From positions 7,156,571 to 7,220,570 of the forward strand of contig CAIIXF020000011.1 in assembly GCA_903813345.2 (NCBI GenBank): 64,000 nucleotides of DNA, given 5' to 3'. Below the pieces are notes generated by a model. The model ran no database searches and was not told where the DNA came from. It saw only the letters and a list, made by a program, of their open reading frames with translations. Origin of the DNA: Owenia fusiformis. Lineage: Eukaryota > Annelida > Polychaeta > Sabellida > Oweniidae. Shown here in pieces: positions 22,922-31,900 of this stretch. Made by a program: the position numbers and the translations under genes. The stretch's first letter is position 1. Each line of letters begins with the position of its first letter.

Positions 22922-25900
22922 CTAACTAGGGCACAACTTCAATTGCTGTGGTGCTAGATCATTTAGTTCCCTCTGTCCCTGCTTAGCAACATCAAGTGTG
23001 GTGCATTTATTTATCTGTGCTGGTTCCCCAACTTGTATTCCAACTGATTTGCTCATTGTCTTGGATTCTGATTCATCTTCTAATCTTGAGAGGAAATCTG
23101 CATTTGCATGCTCACTTCCTTTACGATAGACAATGGTATATGGAAATTCTTCCAGCAACATGAGCCAACGTGCCCAACGGCCCTTAGGTTCCTTGATATT
23201 CCTAAGCCAAACCAGAGGATTGTGGTCGGTCCTCAGAATAAATGGTTTGCCATATAAGAATTGACGGAACTGGTTCACAGCATAAATGATGGCTAGACAT
23301 TCACGTTCTGTAGTCGAATAGTTCCTTTGCTCCTTGGTCAGAGTCGAGCTTGCAAAGGCAACTGGCCTTTCATGACCTTTGTCATCTTGCTGTGATAAAC
23401 AAGCCCCCACTGAGTTGGCTGAGGCATCAGTGTCTACCAGAAAATCCCTATCAAAACAGGGGTATGCCATCACCTGATAAGATGCAAGTGTTTTCTTCAG
23501 AGTCTCCACTGCTTGGAGTTGATCTGCATTAAGTGTCAGTAACTTAGTTTTATGGAGTCTGCTGTTTTTAATGCTGTCATATAAAGGTTTAGCAGTGTCT
23601 GCCATTCCTTTTATGAACCTCCGGTAGTAGTTCAATTTCCCTAAGAACCGCAACATCTGTTCTATCGTCTTCGGAGTTGGCATCTCAACTATGGCCTTTA
23701 CAGCATCCTCATTTGGTCGGACCCCATTGGCATCTACCACATATCCCAAATATTTAACAGCTTTTTGGGCGAAATAGCATTTCAGTGGTTGTAGTTTGAG
23801 TCCATGCTGCCTCAATCGATTGAACACCCGCTGTAGAGATTCCAGGTGTTCATCAAAGGACGATGAATACACAATGATGTCGTCGAGGTAGACTAATACC
23901 TCTTGGTAATTTAAGCCTTGCATGATCAGACTCATCAGTCGCTGGAAGGTATGTGGAGCACCCTTCAATCCAAAGGGCATGCGGTTAAATTCCCAGTGGC
24001 CTTTTCTCGTTGAAAATGCGGTAAGGGGTTTGCTTGTTTCATCCAGCTCGACCTGATGGTAACCGCTCGTAGCATCTAGAGTGGAGAAGATTCTAGCCTT
24101 TGACAAGTGATCTATGGCATCACCGATACGGATTAATGGAAAGTGCTGATCTTCTGTTGCATTGTTAAGAAATCTACTGTCATGACAAAACCTCCACTTA
24201 CCACTGCTCTTTGGAACTAGTAACACTGGAGATGAGTGAGGCGACATTGACGGCTGAATTATTCCACATGCCAACATCCTGTCAACTTCTTGGTCAATAA
24301 CCTCAAGTTCCCTTGGGCTGTGGCGATACTGCCTGCGAAAGATAACTTTCTCTTCCTTCAATTTAATATGATGTTTCATAATATCCGTTTTGCCCAAGTC
24401 ATTAACATCCTCAGAAAACACACACCTATAATCTTGAAGAAGGCGAAGCAGTCTGTCCGATTGTGCTGAGTCTAAATGGTGTACATCTGCTCTCCATCTT
24501 GCCAAGGCCTCCAAAAACATTGAAGGATCTTTCGGTAATATCTTTGATGTCAGTGGGGTTGCACCCACCTCATTGATTGGGGCAACATTACCGTCCTTTC
24601 CAAAGGGATCAGGTACCGCATCATATTCACCTATAGTTGTCGTGTCAAACACCCCCATGTGGGTGCCTTTATAAAGTCGTCTTGGAGATGTCTCTGGGTT
24701 AAGCACTCTAACTTGAACTGATTTCCCCAACACATCTGCTCGGCAAAGCCCATTAGCCGCTACTACATGTTTCCGAGACAGTAATTTAGTGCTTGGGGTA
24801 AACAACCCAGATATGGAGTTCAAACGCATTGGTAACCTAGCTTCCACCCATGCTTCACTTTGCCCAGGTAGAATGACATCTCGAGCCAGGGTGATTTTAC
24901 ACACTGCATTCCTATCCTCAGATATTGGGTTGAGTTTCAATGACTCATCATCAAGCCTGATAATGCTATTCTTTTTTGACACTGACCATGTATCAAATTG
25001 ATCCAAGACATCACGTCCAAGCAAGGCTGTCTTGGTTGAGCCCTGGATAACTGTCGTGAGCAAGGGTAGAACCCTGGAACCAATAGTTATTGTTAGCTGA
25101 ACTTGTCCTGCTACTTTGATACCTGTGCCATCTGCTGAAACACATGTAAAAGACTCAGGTTGTGACCTCAACTCAATGTCTTCAAGATGTTGTTTGTAGG
25201 TATTCATGTCGATAACTGAGATCTTGGCACCTGTGTCAATTAGCCATTGCATTGGACGCTGCACATCCCCTTCTCGGTTTCCAACTCCTACTGTTACCAT
25301 GAGACCAGAAGATCCTTTTATCTCAGCAACCTCATTATTCGAGGAGCCGCTAACTGGTCTGTTGGAGGACGAATCTTTCCCATCTGTAGTTCCTGTCTGG
25401 TTCGATCTCTGTCTATTACTAGGGGATGGACAAGCCTTAGCCATGTGGCCTATACCTTGGCAATTATAGCATCGTACACCTGACGAGGTTCCTTGTTTAG
25501 TAAAACAATTACGAGCTATATGCCCTGGCTTACCACAATGAAAACACGAAACATTACTCTGCCTGGGCTCAGATGTTGACTGTTGGGTCTTGAGTGATGA
25601 TACAACAAGATTCTTTAATTCAAGTAATTCTTCCCGAAGTTGTGAAACTTGGTCAGGTTGTTGTACCACTGGAGGACCCACCGCTCCTATAAGTGATCCT
25701 TGATCCTCTGACTTGCTTTGCTTTGTTGCCTCCCAAACCCTGGTAGCCAATGTCAGCAGAGCCTCTTTGTCTAAGGAATGCACATCACTCTGTTTGGACA
25801 TATCTTCCAACAGCTGACTTGGAATGGACTGGATGAACTGCGTCGTTATCATCATAAGTCTGGCATCCTGAGACACCTCTGGATATACTAACTTGGACTG

Positions 25901-26344
25901 TTCAAGCAACTTAGAATAGAACGTCTTGGGTGTATCAGACCCTAGTTGCATCTTAGTATATGTCTCCATTGCTGCTTTCCTTGTAGGTCGCACCTCAGTA
26001 CCAATGGCAGCTGTCAGTGTGTTAAAATCTATATCTTCGTCTTCAGTTAATATCCTCTCATACTCTTCGAGAGGCTTGCCATCCAGAGTAGTACTGAGCA
26101 TCACTATTTTGGTCTGTTCTGTCCAGTTATTGGCAGTTGCTACCCTGCAAAAGTGTTTCAGCCAGCTATCCCAGGTTGTTGTCTTACAATCAAAATTCCT
26201 GGGAGTGACTGCTTTTCTGTATTCTCTAGTAGTACTGTTCTGTTGTGCTGCTGGGGGCTGAACTACGGGGCCTGGTTGATCCCCCGCTGCAAGTGCCTCA
26301 TTGGCACCAACTTCCCCATCTATGTCATTGGGCGGTTCTGCCAT
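22922..26344 (-). CDS. Gypsy gag-protease-RT-RNase H polyprotein
   Basis: One open frame; the first AUG (MAEPPND) is at 26344, only 15 nt inside the 5' LTR. In order: gag with an N-terminal Gln/Pro-rich part, two CCHC zinc knuckles (CFHCGKPGHIARNC and CYNCQGIGHMAKAC, roughly residues 265-310), an aspartic protease with WLIDTGA (near 370), a Ty3-type reverse transcriptase with RFCHDSRFLN and YLDD (near 820), and RNase H with DTDAS and RTDHNPL (970-1060). Gag and pol are fused without a frameshift. The frame ends at a UAG before integrase, which looks like one substitution or a readthrough site. Confidence 0.93.
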   Translation of the reverse strand: MAEPPNDIDGEVGANEALAAGDQPGPVVQPPAAQQNSTTREYRKAVTPRNFDCKTTTWDSWLKHFCRVATANNWTEQTKIVMLSTTLDGKPLEEYERILTEDEDIDFNTLTAAIGTEVRPTRKAAMETYTKMQLGSDTPKTFYSKLLEQSKLVYPEVSQDARLMMITTQFIQSIPSQLLEDMSKQSDVHSLDKEALLTLATRVWEATKQSKSEDQGSLIGAVGPPVVQQPDQVSQLREELLELKNLVVSSLKTQQSTSEPRQSNVSCFHCGKPGHIARNCFTKQGTSSGVRCYNCQGIGHMAKACPSPSNRQRSNQTGTTDGKDSSSNRPVSGSSNNEVAEIKGSSGLMVTVGVGNREGDVQRPMQWLIDTGAKISVIDMNTYKQHLEDIELRSQPESFTCVSADGTGIKVAGQVQLTITIGSRVLPLLTTVIQGSTKTALLGRDVLDQFDTWSVSKKNSIIRLDDESLKLNPISEDRNAVCKITLARDVILPGQSEAWVEARLPMRLNSISGLFTPSTKLLSRKHVVAANGLCRADVLGKSVQVRVLNPETSPRRLYKGTHMGVFDTTTIGEYDAVPDPFGKDGNVAPINEVGATPLTSKILPKDPSMFLEALARWRADVHHLDSAQSDRLLRLLQDYRCVFSEDVNDLGKTDIMKHHIKLKEEKVIFRRQYRHSPRELEVIDQEVDRMLACGIIQPSMSPHSSPVLLVPKSSGKWRFCHDSRFLNNATEDQHFPLIRIGDAIDHLSKARIFSTLDATSGYHQVELDETSKPLTAFSTRKGHWEFNRMPFGLKGAPHTFQRLMSLIMQGLNYQEVLVYLDDIIVYSSSFDEHLESLQRVFNRLRQHGLKLQPLKCYFAQKAVKYLGYVVDANGVRPNEDAVKAIVEMPTPKTIEQMLRFLGKLNYYRRFIKGMADTAKPLYDSIKNSRLHKTKLLTLNADQLQAVETLKKTLASYQVMAYPCFDRDFLVDTDASANSVGACLSQQDDKGHERPVAFASSTLTKEQRNYSTTERECLAIIYAVNQFRQFLYGKPFILRTDHNPLVWLRNIKEPKGRWARWLMLLEEFPYTIVYRKGSEHANADFLSRLEDESESKTMSKSVGIQVGEPAQINKCTTLDVAKQGQRELNDLAPQQLKLCPS

Positions 26345-26359
26345 ACTTACTGCCACCAA
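26345..26359 (-). promoter_or_regulatory. Gypsy primer-binding-site region
   Basis: Directly inside the 5' LTR the minus strand reads TTGGTGGCAGTAAGT and then the gag AUG. The TGG one base in is where complementarity to a tRNA CCA end is expected. I cannot assign the primer tRNA, and a normal 18-nt site would overlap the gag start codon. Confidence 0.55.
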
Positions 26360-28091
26360 TGTAATTACTCACAAATATAAGTAGTTTTAATATGGAAATA
26401 TATTTTGAAACAATGTTAAAGTAACATATACATATATATTACATGTACAGTAAAAGGGTGGTTATACCACGAACTCTCAAAGCGGTTATTTATGAAACCA
26501 AATAACGACAAGTAATGGTTACTCACTATTTCTACTTGTCTGTGACGCTGGTTACCCAAACTATCTGAGATCCTTACTTAACCTTGTGGTACCACTAAAT
26601 CAACTGAGTGATCCTAACGACTCACAGTGATAGCCTATACTACCTACTGACTGTGGAAACACGGTGTCTTCATCTGAATTAACTAACTCACTAACTCTTT
26701 GTCCTGGCTCACAGCGAATCCCTATACTACCTACTGGCTATGGAAACACTGTGTTTTCATCTGAATTAGCTAACTCACTAACTCTTCGTTCTACAAGTCC
26801 TAACACTTAACTATATTCTAATAACTCATGAACTAACATTAACCTATAACGGTTACATACTTAAAATATTGTTCTAACAACTTCCCTATGCTATGAATGC
26901 ATAGATACTACTTAGTGGTAAGTTTTCAGTTATAATATCTCATTTGGACATAATGACCCATACAAATGTGCATATATCAGACAGAATGTTGCTGATTCAA
27001 TGATAATAATCAGTCAATGTATACTGGGACACCCTGTAATAATATTAGCGATATTCTAATGTTTGCTGGTAACGGTAACTCTTATCGTCGCTCCGGTACA
27101 ATGAAGGCTTTGTTTTGCTCAACTACTAAACTCAGCACAATCCTTCTATATAACATATAATCGACTACTCAATCTGGCCTTCTGTGCAAGTGATCAAGGT
27201 TTATTGTACCACACTATAATAACTCCAATATGTCAATCATTGAATGATATGCCATCATAATGATCACGGTATAATGTTACACTCTATAATGATATTGTGC
27301 TGGTATGCTGGTATCTTAGGCTCCTATATGGTCGCTCTGGTTCATATTCTGTCTGGTTCTTATTGTAATTGTTGATCACAGCAAATTGTGACATACTATT
27401 ATTCTAACGCCAATCTATTAATGCTATAACACCATAATAGTCAATGTATATGGGAATACTCTGTATCGATAATCACTGATACTCATTCTAGTCTCCAGTT
27501 CACGTGTAAATACTGAACACTGTTAATACACACTATGACTACTGCTGAAGCACTATAACTACTCGTGCCAATCAATTAACGTTATAACACCATAATAGTC
27601 GATGAATATGGGATTACTCTGTATCGATATCTTCCTATGAATCACTGATACTCATTCTGGTCTCCAGTTCCCGTGTGAATACTAAACACTGTTAATATAC
27701 ACTATGAATTCTACTGAAGCACTTTAACTACTAGTGCCAATCAATTAATCTTATAACACCCTAATAGTCAATGTATATGGGGATACTCTGTACCGATATC
27801 TTTCTATAAATCACCAATACTCATTCGGGAGTTGAGTTCACGTGTGAATACTGGACACTGTTAATACACACTTTGATTATTACACTAGGCAAATCAGTTA
27901 ATGTTACAAAACTACATCTACAAGCAACACTGATCACATGCTATAAATCGTGCAATTTGTTGCGTATCTCAAGGTATAGCTGCTATATTCTGTAAAACAA
28001 ACCACCACCACAAGCGTTAGTATAAGGCCACTGGGAAGACTAATCTACTATACTCTATACCTGAAAACACATAAAAATATACCATATTACA
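26360..28091 (-). repeat. Gypsy 5' LTR (promoter-bearing)
   Basis: Same length (1732 bp) as 19208-20939 and indistinguishable in every block compared, including the internal 87-bp and ~165-bp repeats. Being upstream of gag on the minus strand it should drive transcription. Target duplication GGTT follows at 28092. Confidence 0.93.
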
Positions 28092-28825
28092 GGTTGAACA
28101 AATTAGATTAAGATATTCTATTTTTTAAATCCACAAAGGGCAACAGTTGAAGAGCAAAAATTAAAGGCGTTGTGAAATAGATCGTGCTTTTGTATGATCC
28201 TCTTCTATAGTGCCCTACCCTTTGCATTCGATCGACTTCGTCTTCTCGTAGTACATAACTAGACTCTGCACGTAGCGTAATAGTGCCCCTATTACCCATG
28301 TACAAGGGCGTAGCCAACTTTCAGTCGGGGGGGGGGGGGGGGGGGTGCGATTGCCAAAAAAAACAATATCGGATTTCAGTCTGAGACAAATGGTCAAACA
28401 TCTAGAATTACCTTATGTAAATATTTATGTTAGCTTGTTTAATTAAGGTCTGACGTTATGAAAACAAAGTGCCATTAATTTCTGAACCGTATAATACAGT
28501 ATCATCTGTTTGGTCTCGGTATATTCCAGTTTAATTTGTATTATACAAAAAATGATATGTATAATTTGTATTATACCACTTTGAAACCTGTTATAATAGA
28601 AAATGATATGCGTATAATACTGTTTAATCTGATCCTGACTTAAATTATATCAGGTTAAACTGGAATATATTTTGGTTTAATCGGGTATCATTCTCTAATG
28701 ATATTTGAGTCCGGATCAGATGTTATAATATTGAATGATACTTTCTGTGATATTGGATTAAACAACAAATTAAACATCAATATAAGATGTTATCACAAGT
28801 ATTAATCATAGGATTTTACATAGTG
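28092..28825. other. CACTA element right arm
   Basis: Contains a fragment resembling a MITE end (GGGCGTAGCCAAC, 28307) beside an 18-21-base G-run (about 28326), then TATAAT/AATGATAT-rich subterminal repeats up to the terminus at 28825. Noncoding. Confidence 0.6.
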
Positions 28826-28828
28826 ATA

Positions 28829-29191
28829 GACGGCTATAATACTGATATATGCAGTCTATGCCGTAGTGACATAGATACTTTAGAACATGGAATATACCAT
28901 TGTGAGGCCGTACAAGACTTCCTAATAACATCTTTCAACCAACTTGACGAAGATGTACCCACGATTGAGAAATTCCTTTTCGGAGATGGAAAAACAGAAA
29001 ACGAACATCTATTCCTGAAACAAAAGATATTCCTAAACACATGTAAAAGGAAAATAAGGAGACCTAATATGATAGGCTGGCAAAACTTCCTAAAAACAGA
29101 GAAAAAAATAGAAGAAAGCATCAGCCAAAGAAGAAAAAAACCTGAACTTATGGAACAGCAATGGTTGAAACTCAAACATTTCATAACGTAG
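28829..29191 (+). pseudogene. LINE ORF2, C-terminal part
   Basis: Continues the frame of 11372-13203. It carries C-x2-C-x8-H-x4-C (CSLCRSDIDTLEHGIYHC), the knuckle typical of L1/Tx1-type ORF2 C-termini, then a basic stretch and a stop at 29189-29191. The LINE 3' UTR follows to the A-rich tail at 29431-29444. Confidence 0.85.
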
Positions 29192-29482
29192 TAAAATACA
29201 CACTGGGAACATAAAAACCCCCTCACCAAGCTCAAACCATCGAGCAGAAAATCATTAAAAAGTCCACCCCTCTTGCCTTTTCCCCTGCCCCCCCCCCCTT
29301 CCCTCACTCTTTTTATCAAAACTACTATGCTAAATAAGGCTAATATTATATATAAATACGATATTATAGCATATGCAACTACTGTATGTTTTCTTTCTAC
29401 AATATTGTATTTGTACAACTTTTTATACAGAATAAAAAAAAAAAGTGTTAAACAATATACTGATAATTGTAAAATACTCCTG

Positions 29483-29619
29483 ATTTCTCCTTTAGAAGAC
29501 AATGGAATGTACTGTTCTGCTCCTTTGCTTTCTCTTTCAGGGTGCAACATGAATGTTTTGCTTTTCTCTTCTCCTTTAGGAGACAATGGGATACACTGTT
29601 CTGCTCCTCTTTTTTCCAG
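29483..29619 (+). repeat. Duplicated acceptor region before exon 7
   Basis: The blocks at 29484-29527 and 29567-29611 (TTCTCCTTTAGAAGACAATG and its near copy, then CTGTTCTGCTCCT) are about 84 bp apart. The first is followed by CTTTCTCTTTCAG, a plausible acceptor, the second by the TTTTTTCCAG used for exon 7. So there are two candidate 3' splice sites 80 nt apart. Confidence 0.7.
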
Positions 29620-29795
29620 ATAAGAAGAAACTTCAAGTGTGCTTCCAATGTGGCAAAACTGCAGGTGATGACGTGAAGCTCCTCAGCTGTATTAAGTGTC
29701 GTCTGGCATCATACTGCGGAAAACCTTGCCAGAAAACCAACTGGAAGACGCACAAAGTCCAATGCAAGATCATCGCAAAGACCCTCGGCAATTGA
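29620..29795 (+). CDS. MYND-finger protein gene, exon 7 (MYND domain and stop)
   Basis: Joins exon 6 in phase (GAT codon), giving ...PDYMDKKKLQVCFQCGK. The exon is essentially one MYND zinc finger: C-x2-C-x12-C-x2-C-x4-Y-C-x3-C-x7-H-x3-C, all eight ligands present (CFQC, CIKC, SYCGKPC, H, C). The protein ends 11 residues after the last ligand (stop 29793-29795). MYND domains bind two zincs and mediate protein contacts in transcription regulators, SMYD methyltransferases and others; no SET domain is present here. Confidence 0.93.
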
Positions 29796-31091
29796 TGTCA
29801 AACAGTGTTCTGGTAATTAACCAAGGATGGAGACATTCTGCCAAAATATCTGTAATGGATTATTGATAAAAATGTGAGGCTCTAAAAACTAAAATACATG
29901 CTTTAGAAACTAGATGGACATAGTCTTTGATGACCTCCATGGATGTTACTACTGGGACCAAACATGAAACCATAAATACAAATTATTGTAACCCAAAGCC
30001 AGTAAAATTAACACTACAAGTACTAGGACTCTGGCTTTGTGAGGTTCAGAAAACATGATATGTTATGAGGTACATGAATACTCCAGCAATTGTGTTCAGG
30101 CAGATAGCTGTTCATTCAGAGGGATGTTCACGTGGTCAGATTTTACAGTAATGAAAATGAGCAACATCAGCAAAGAATATTGTTAGTACCTCAATTGAAA
30201 TACTCAATTCTGATTGGTTGATGAGCGGTCAACAATATGCACTGTTGACCGCTACTAGGTACTGTTGACCGCTACTTTTTTTTAATTTTGAAAAAAAATT
30301 GAAAAAATAAGTTGTGAAAAAAATTGCAAATATTCGATGATTTGAGGATTTTTTTACTAAAATATGATACCTACACTTACCAAATATGTTCACGTGATAT
30401 TCGATAATATATCCTTTCAATTATTATATTCTTCTGACTAACAAAACAATTGTTACCCTCTCTATTCCGTCAACTGGCAAAAGTGTATACCTCAATAGTA
30501 AACTTTGAGAGTGCTGCTCCGGTCTCGCTCAACAGTACTTTCAAGGTTAACAGATATGGTATATAATTTTCGCCAGTTGACCTCAAGAGAGGTCTACAAT
30601 TGTATGAAGTTAAGTACTCTACATTGTTCATATTGTAAGAAAGAATATACCTGAAGTGTACATGTTTATTTCTGGCAAATGTAACACAATGTAAAACCTG
30701 TCTAAGTGAAACACCTTTGGTACCTCTAAAAAAGTGTTCCACTTGAGAGGTGTTCCCAGTAACAGAGGTATTTCACTTAACAGATTTAACTGTGCTATAG
30801 TCTTGTTGATATGGCTTACAATCATTATTGATAGACCTTATCTGATTTGATATGATATCATGAATTCTTGTATAATCTCAACAATTATGCTTTTTATATT
30901 AGGGCCAGTAGCTCCCATTATTCAAGTTTTCACTTATTAAGAAATGTTGGCAAGCATAGGTTCTACTGTATATTACATACTAGCAAGTGGTAAATCATTG
31001 CTCATTTCAAATGGGTAAATGCAGCTGTTACCCAACATTATAATGCAAAATGGTTTCAGTCTTTTTTATACATTTTTACATTTTATGAGCC
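29796..31091 (+). other. 3' flank or UTR of the MYND gene, with small repeats
   Basis: No further exon is recognised and no decisive polyadenylation site was found. 30224-30275 contains the inverted pair AGCGGTCAACA/TGTTGACCGCT and a third half. 30690-30800 is a fragment of the pogo-like family seen at 33495 (AAGTGAAACACC, GTGTTCCACTT). Confidence 0.5.
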
Positions 31092-31096
31092 CATGT

Positions 31097-31277
31097 CAGG
31101 CCCGTAGCCAGGATTTGCCAAGGGGGCTCACTTTTTTTTTTTTTTAATTCCAGGGGGGTCACTTTTGACAACTTTGACCCAAAAATGGCAAAAATCACTA
31201 GAAAAGTCCTCGGAATGGTAAAAGCTGCATAGTTTTGATTAATGGAGAACCCTCCCTGGCTATGGCCATTGGGCCTG
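31097..31277. mobile_element. MITE family A, copy 3, with 5-bp target duplication
   Basis: Starts CAGGCCCGTAGCCAGG, ends ATTGGGCCTG, flanked on both sides by CATGT (31092-31096, 31278-31282). 181 bp, noncoding. Confidence 0.85.
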
Positions 31278-31585
31278 CATGTGGTTTTGTATAGGAACGT
31301 CTTGAAAGCCTGAACAAATGAAACACATGTACATGTATGTGTTCAGATATAGTATGTTCAGATATAGTGTGTCCTCTCAACAGGTACACTTGTAAAATGT
31401 GTTAGGGTTATGACATACTGTATTTACGTTTTCATTTGCCATAAAATGTGCAGTGAGGATTTTTCTGTTAAGTTGAGAATGAAAACCTTATACATGTACA
31501 TATCACTTATATGTTATTTTATAAACCTTTTTATATATTGCTATAGTGTTTTAAATCAATTAAGGGATACTCTGTAGGTGGAACT

Positions 31586-31895
31586 CACTGGCGGATTAGG
31601 GGGGGGGCCCAGGGGCCCGGGCCCCCCCCCCCTTGGGTGGGCCCAGAAAAAAAAAATTGGGCCCAAAAAATTTTTTGGGCCAAACAAGGCCTTCAGGCCC
31701 CAAAAAGTGGGCCTTTTTGGTCATTACTGGGCCTTTAAGGCCTTATTTGTTAATTTCAGGCCAAATTTTGAAGAAAATGGGCCTCAAAATTTCAAAATTT
31801 GGGCCCACTTTTGGATTTTAGGGGCCCAAAACGGACGTTTTTTCCCTGACCTGAAATTTGGGCCCCCCCCTTGTTAGTTCCTGGATCCGCCCCTG
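31586..31895. mobile_element. hAT-like MITE family B, with 5-bp target duplication
   Basis: The termini CACTGGCGGATTAGG and CTGGATCCGCCCCTG are flanked by GAACT at 31581-31585 and 31896-31900. The interior is made of GGGCCC/GGCC-rich imperfect repeats. It is inserted in a fragment of the pogo-like family (GTAGGTGGAACT ... AAGTGGAACACC). Related copies: 3818-4046 and 39965-40163. Confidence 0.83.
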
Positions 31896-31900
31896 GAACT

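Larger units (their letters stand above)
19208..28091 (-). mobile_element. Ty3/gypsy LTR retrotransposon, complete, minus strand
   Basis: 8884 bp, bounded by TG...CA LTRs of 1732 bp each, with the 4-bp duplication GGTT on both sides (19204-19207, 28092-28095). Gene order on the minus strand is gag, protease, reverse transcriptase, RNase H, integrase, the Ty3/gypsy order. All landmarks are present: PBS position, zinc knuckles, DTG, YLDD, D,D35E and polypurine tract. The only visible coding defect is one in-frame UAG at 22922-22924. Equal LTR lengths and no difference in the segments I compared imply a very recent insertion. Confidence 0.95.
13204..28825. mobile_element. CACTA-type DNA element, host of a gypsy element
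   Basis: Inverted termini start CACTATGTAAAATCC and end GGATTTTACATAGTG, about 27 bp with one mismatch. The 3-bp direct repeat ATA lies outside both (13201-13203, 28826-28828). CACT(A) ends with 3-bp duplications define the EnSpm/CACTA superfamily. The subterminal right part (28490-28760) is rich in TATAAT and AATGATA motifs. Apart from the nested gypsy and MITE I find no transposase, so it looks non-autonomous. Without the gypsy it would be about 6.7 kb. Confidence 0.85.
11357..29457 (+). mobile_element. Tx1/L1-like LINE, split by a 15.6-kb nested insertion
   Basis: The LINE's two parts are 11372-13203 and 28829-29442. The 15-bp duplication AAGTGTTAAACAATA is at 11357-11371 and 29443-29457, and an A-rich tail precedes the second copy. 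The 5' end is truncated inside the reverse transcriptase. Removing the CACTA-type insert and one copy of its ATA duplication makes the frame run straight from ...QMNI into DGYNTDIC..., so the LINE ORF was uninterrupted when it was hit. Confidence 0.9.

Noticed and set aside
20952-26380. Plus-strand ORFs inside the gypsy element
   Set aside because: Shadows of the minus-strand gag-pol frame.
28834-29586. 250-codon minus-strand open frame
   Set aside because: It lies antisense to the LINE C-terminal frame, which has a recognisable CCHC knuckle; the minus frame has no domain and runs across the LINE tail and duplication.
31578-31877. 99-codon Gly/Pro/Phe-rich ORF
   Set aside because: It lies wholly in a GGCC-rich MITE with matching inverted termini and a target duplication.
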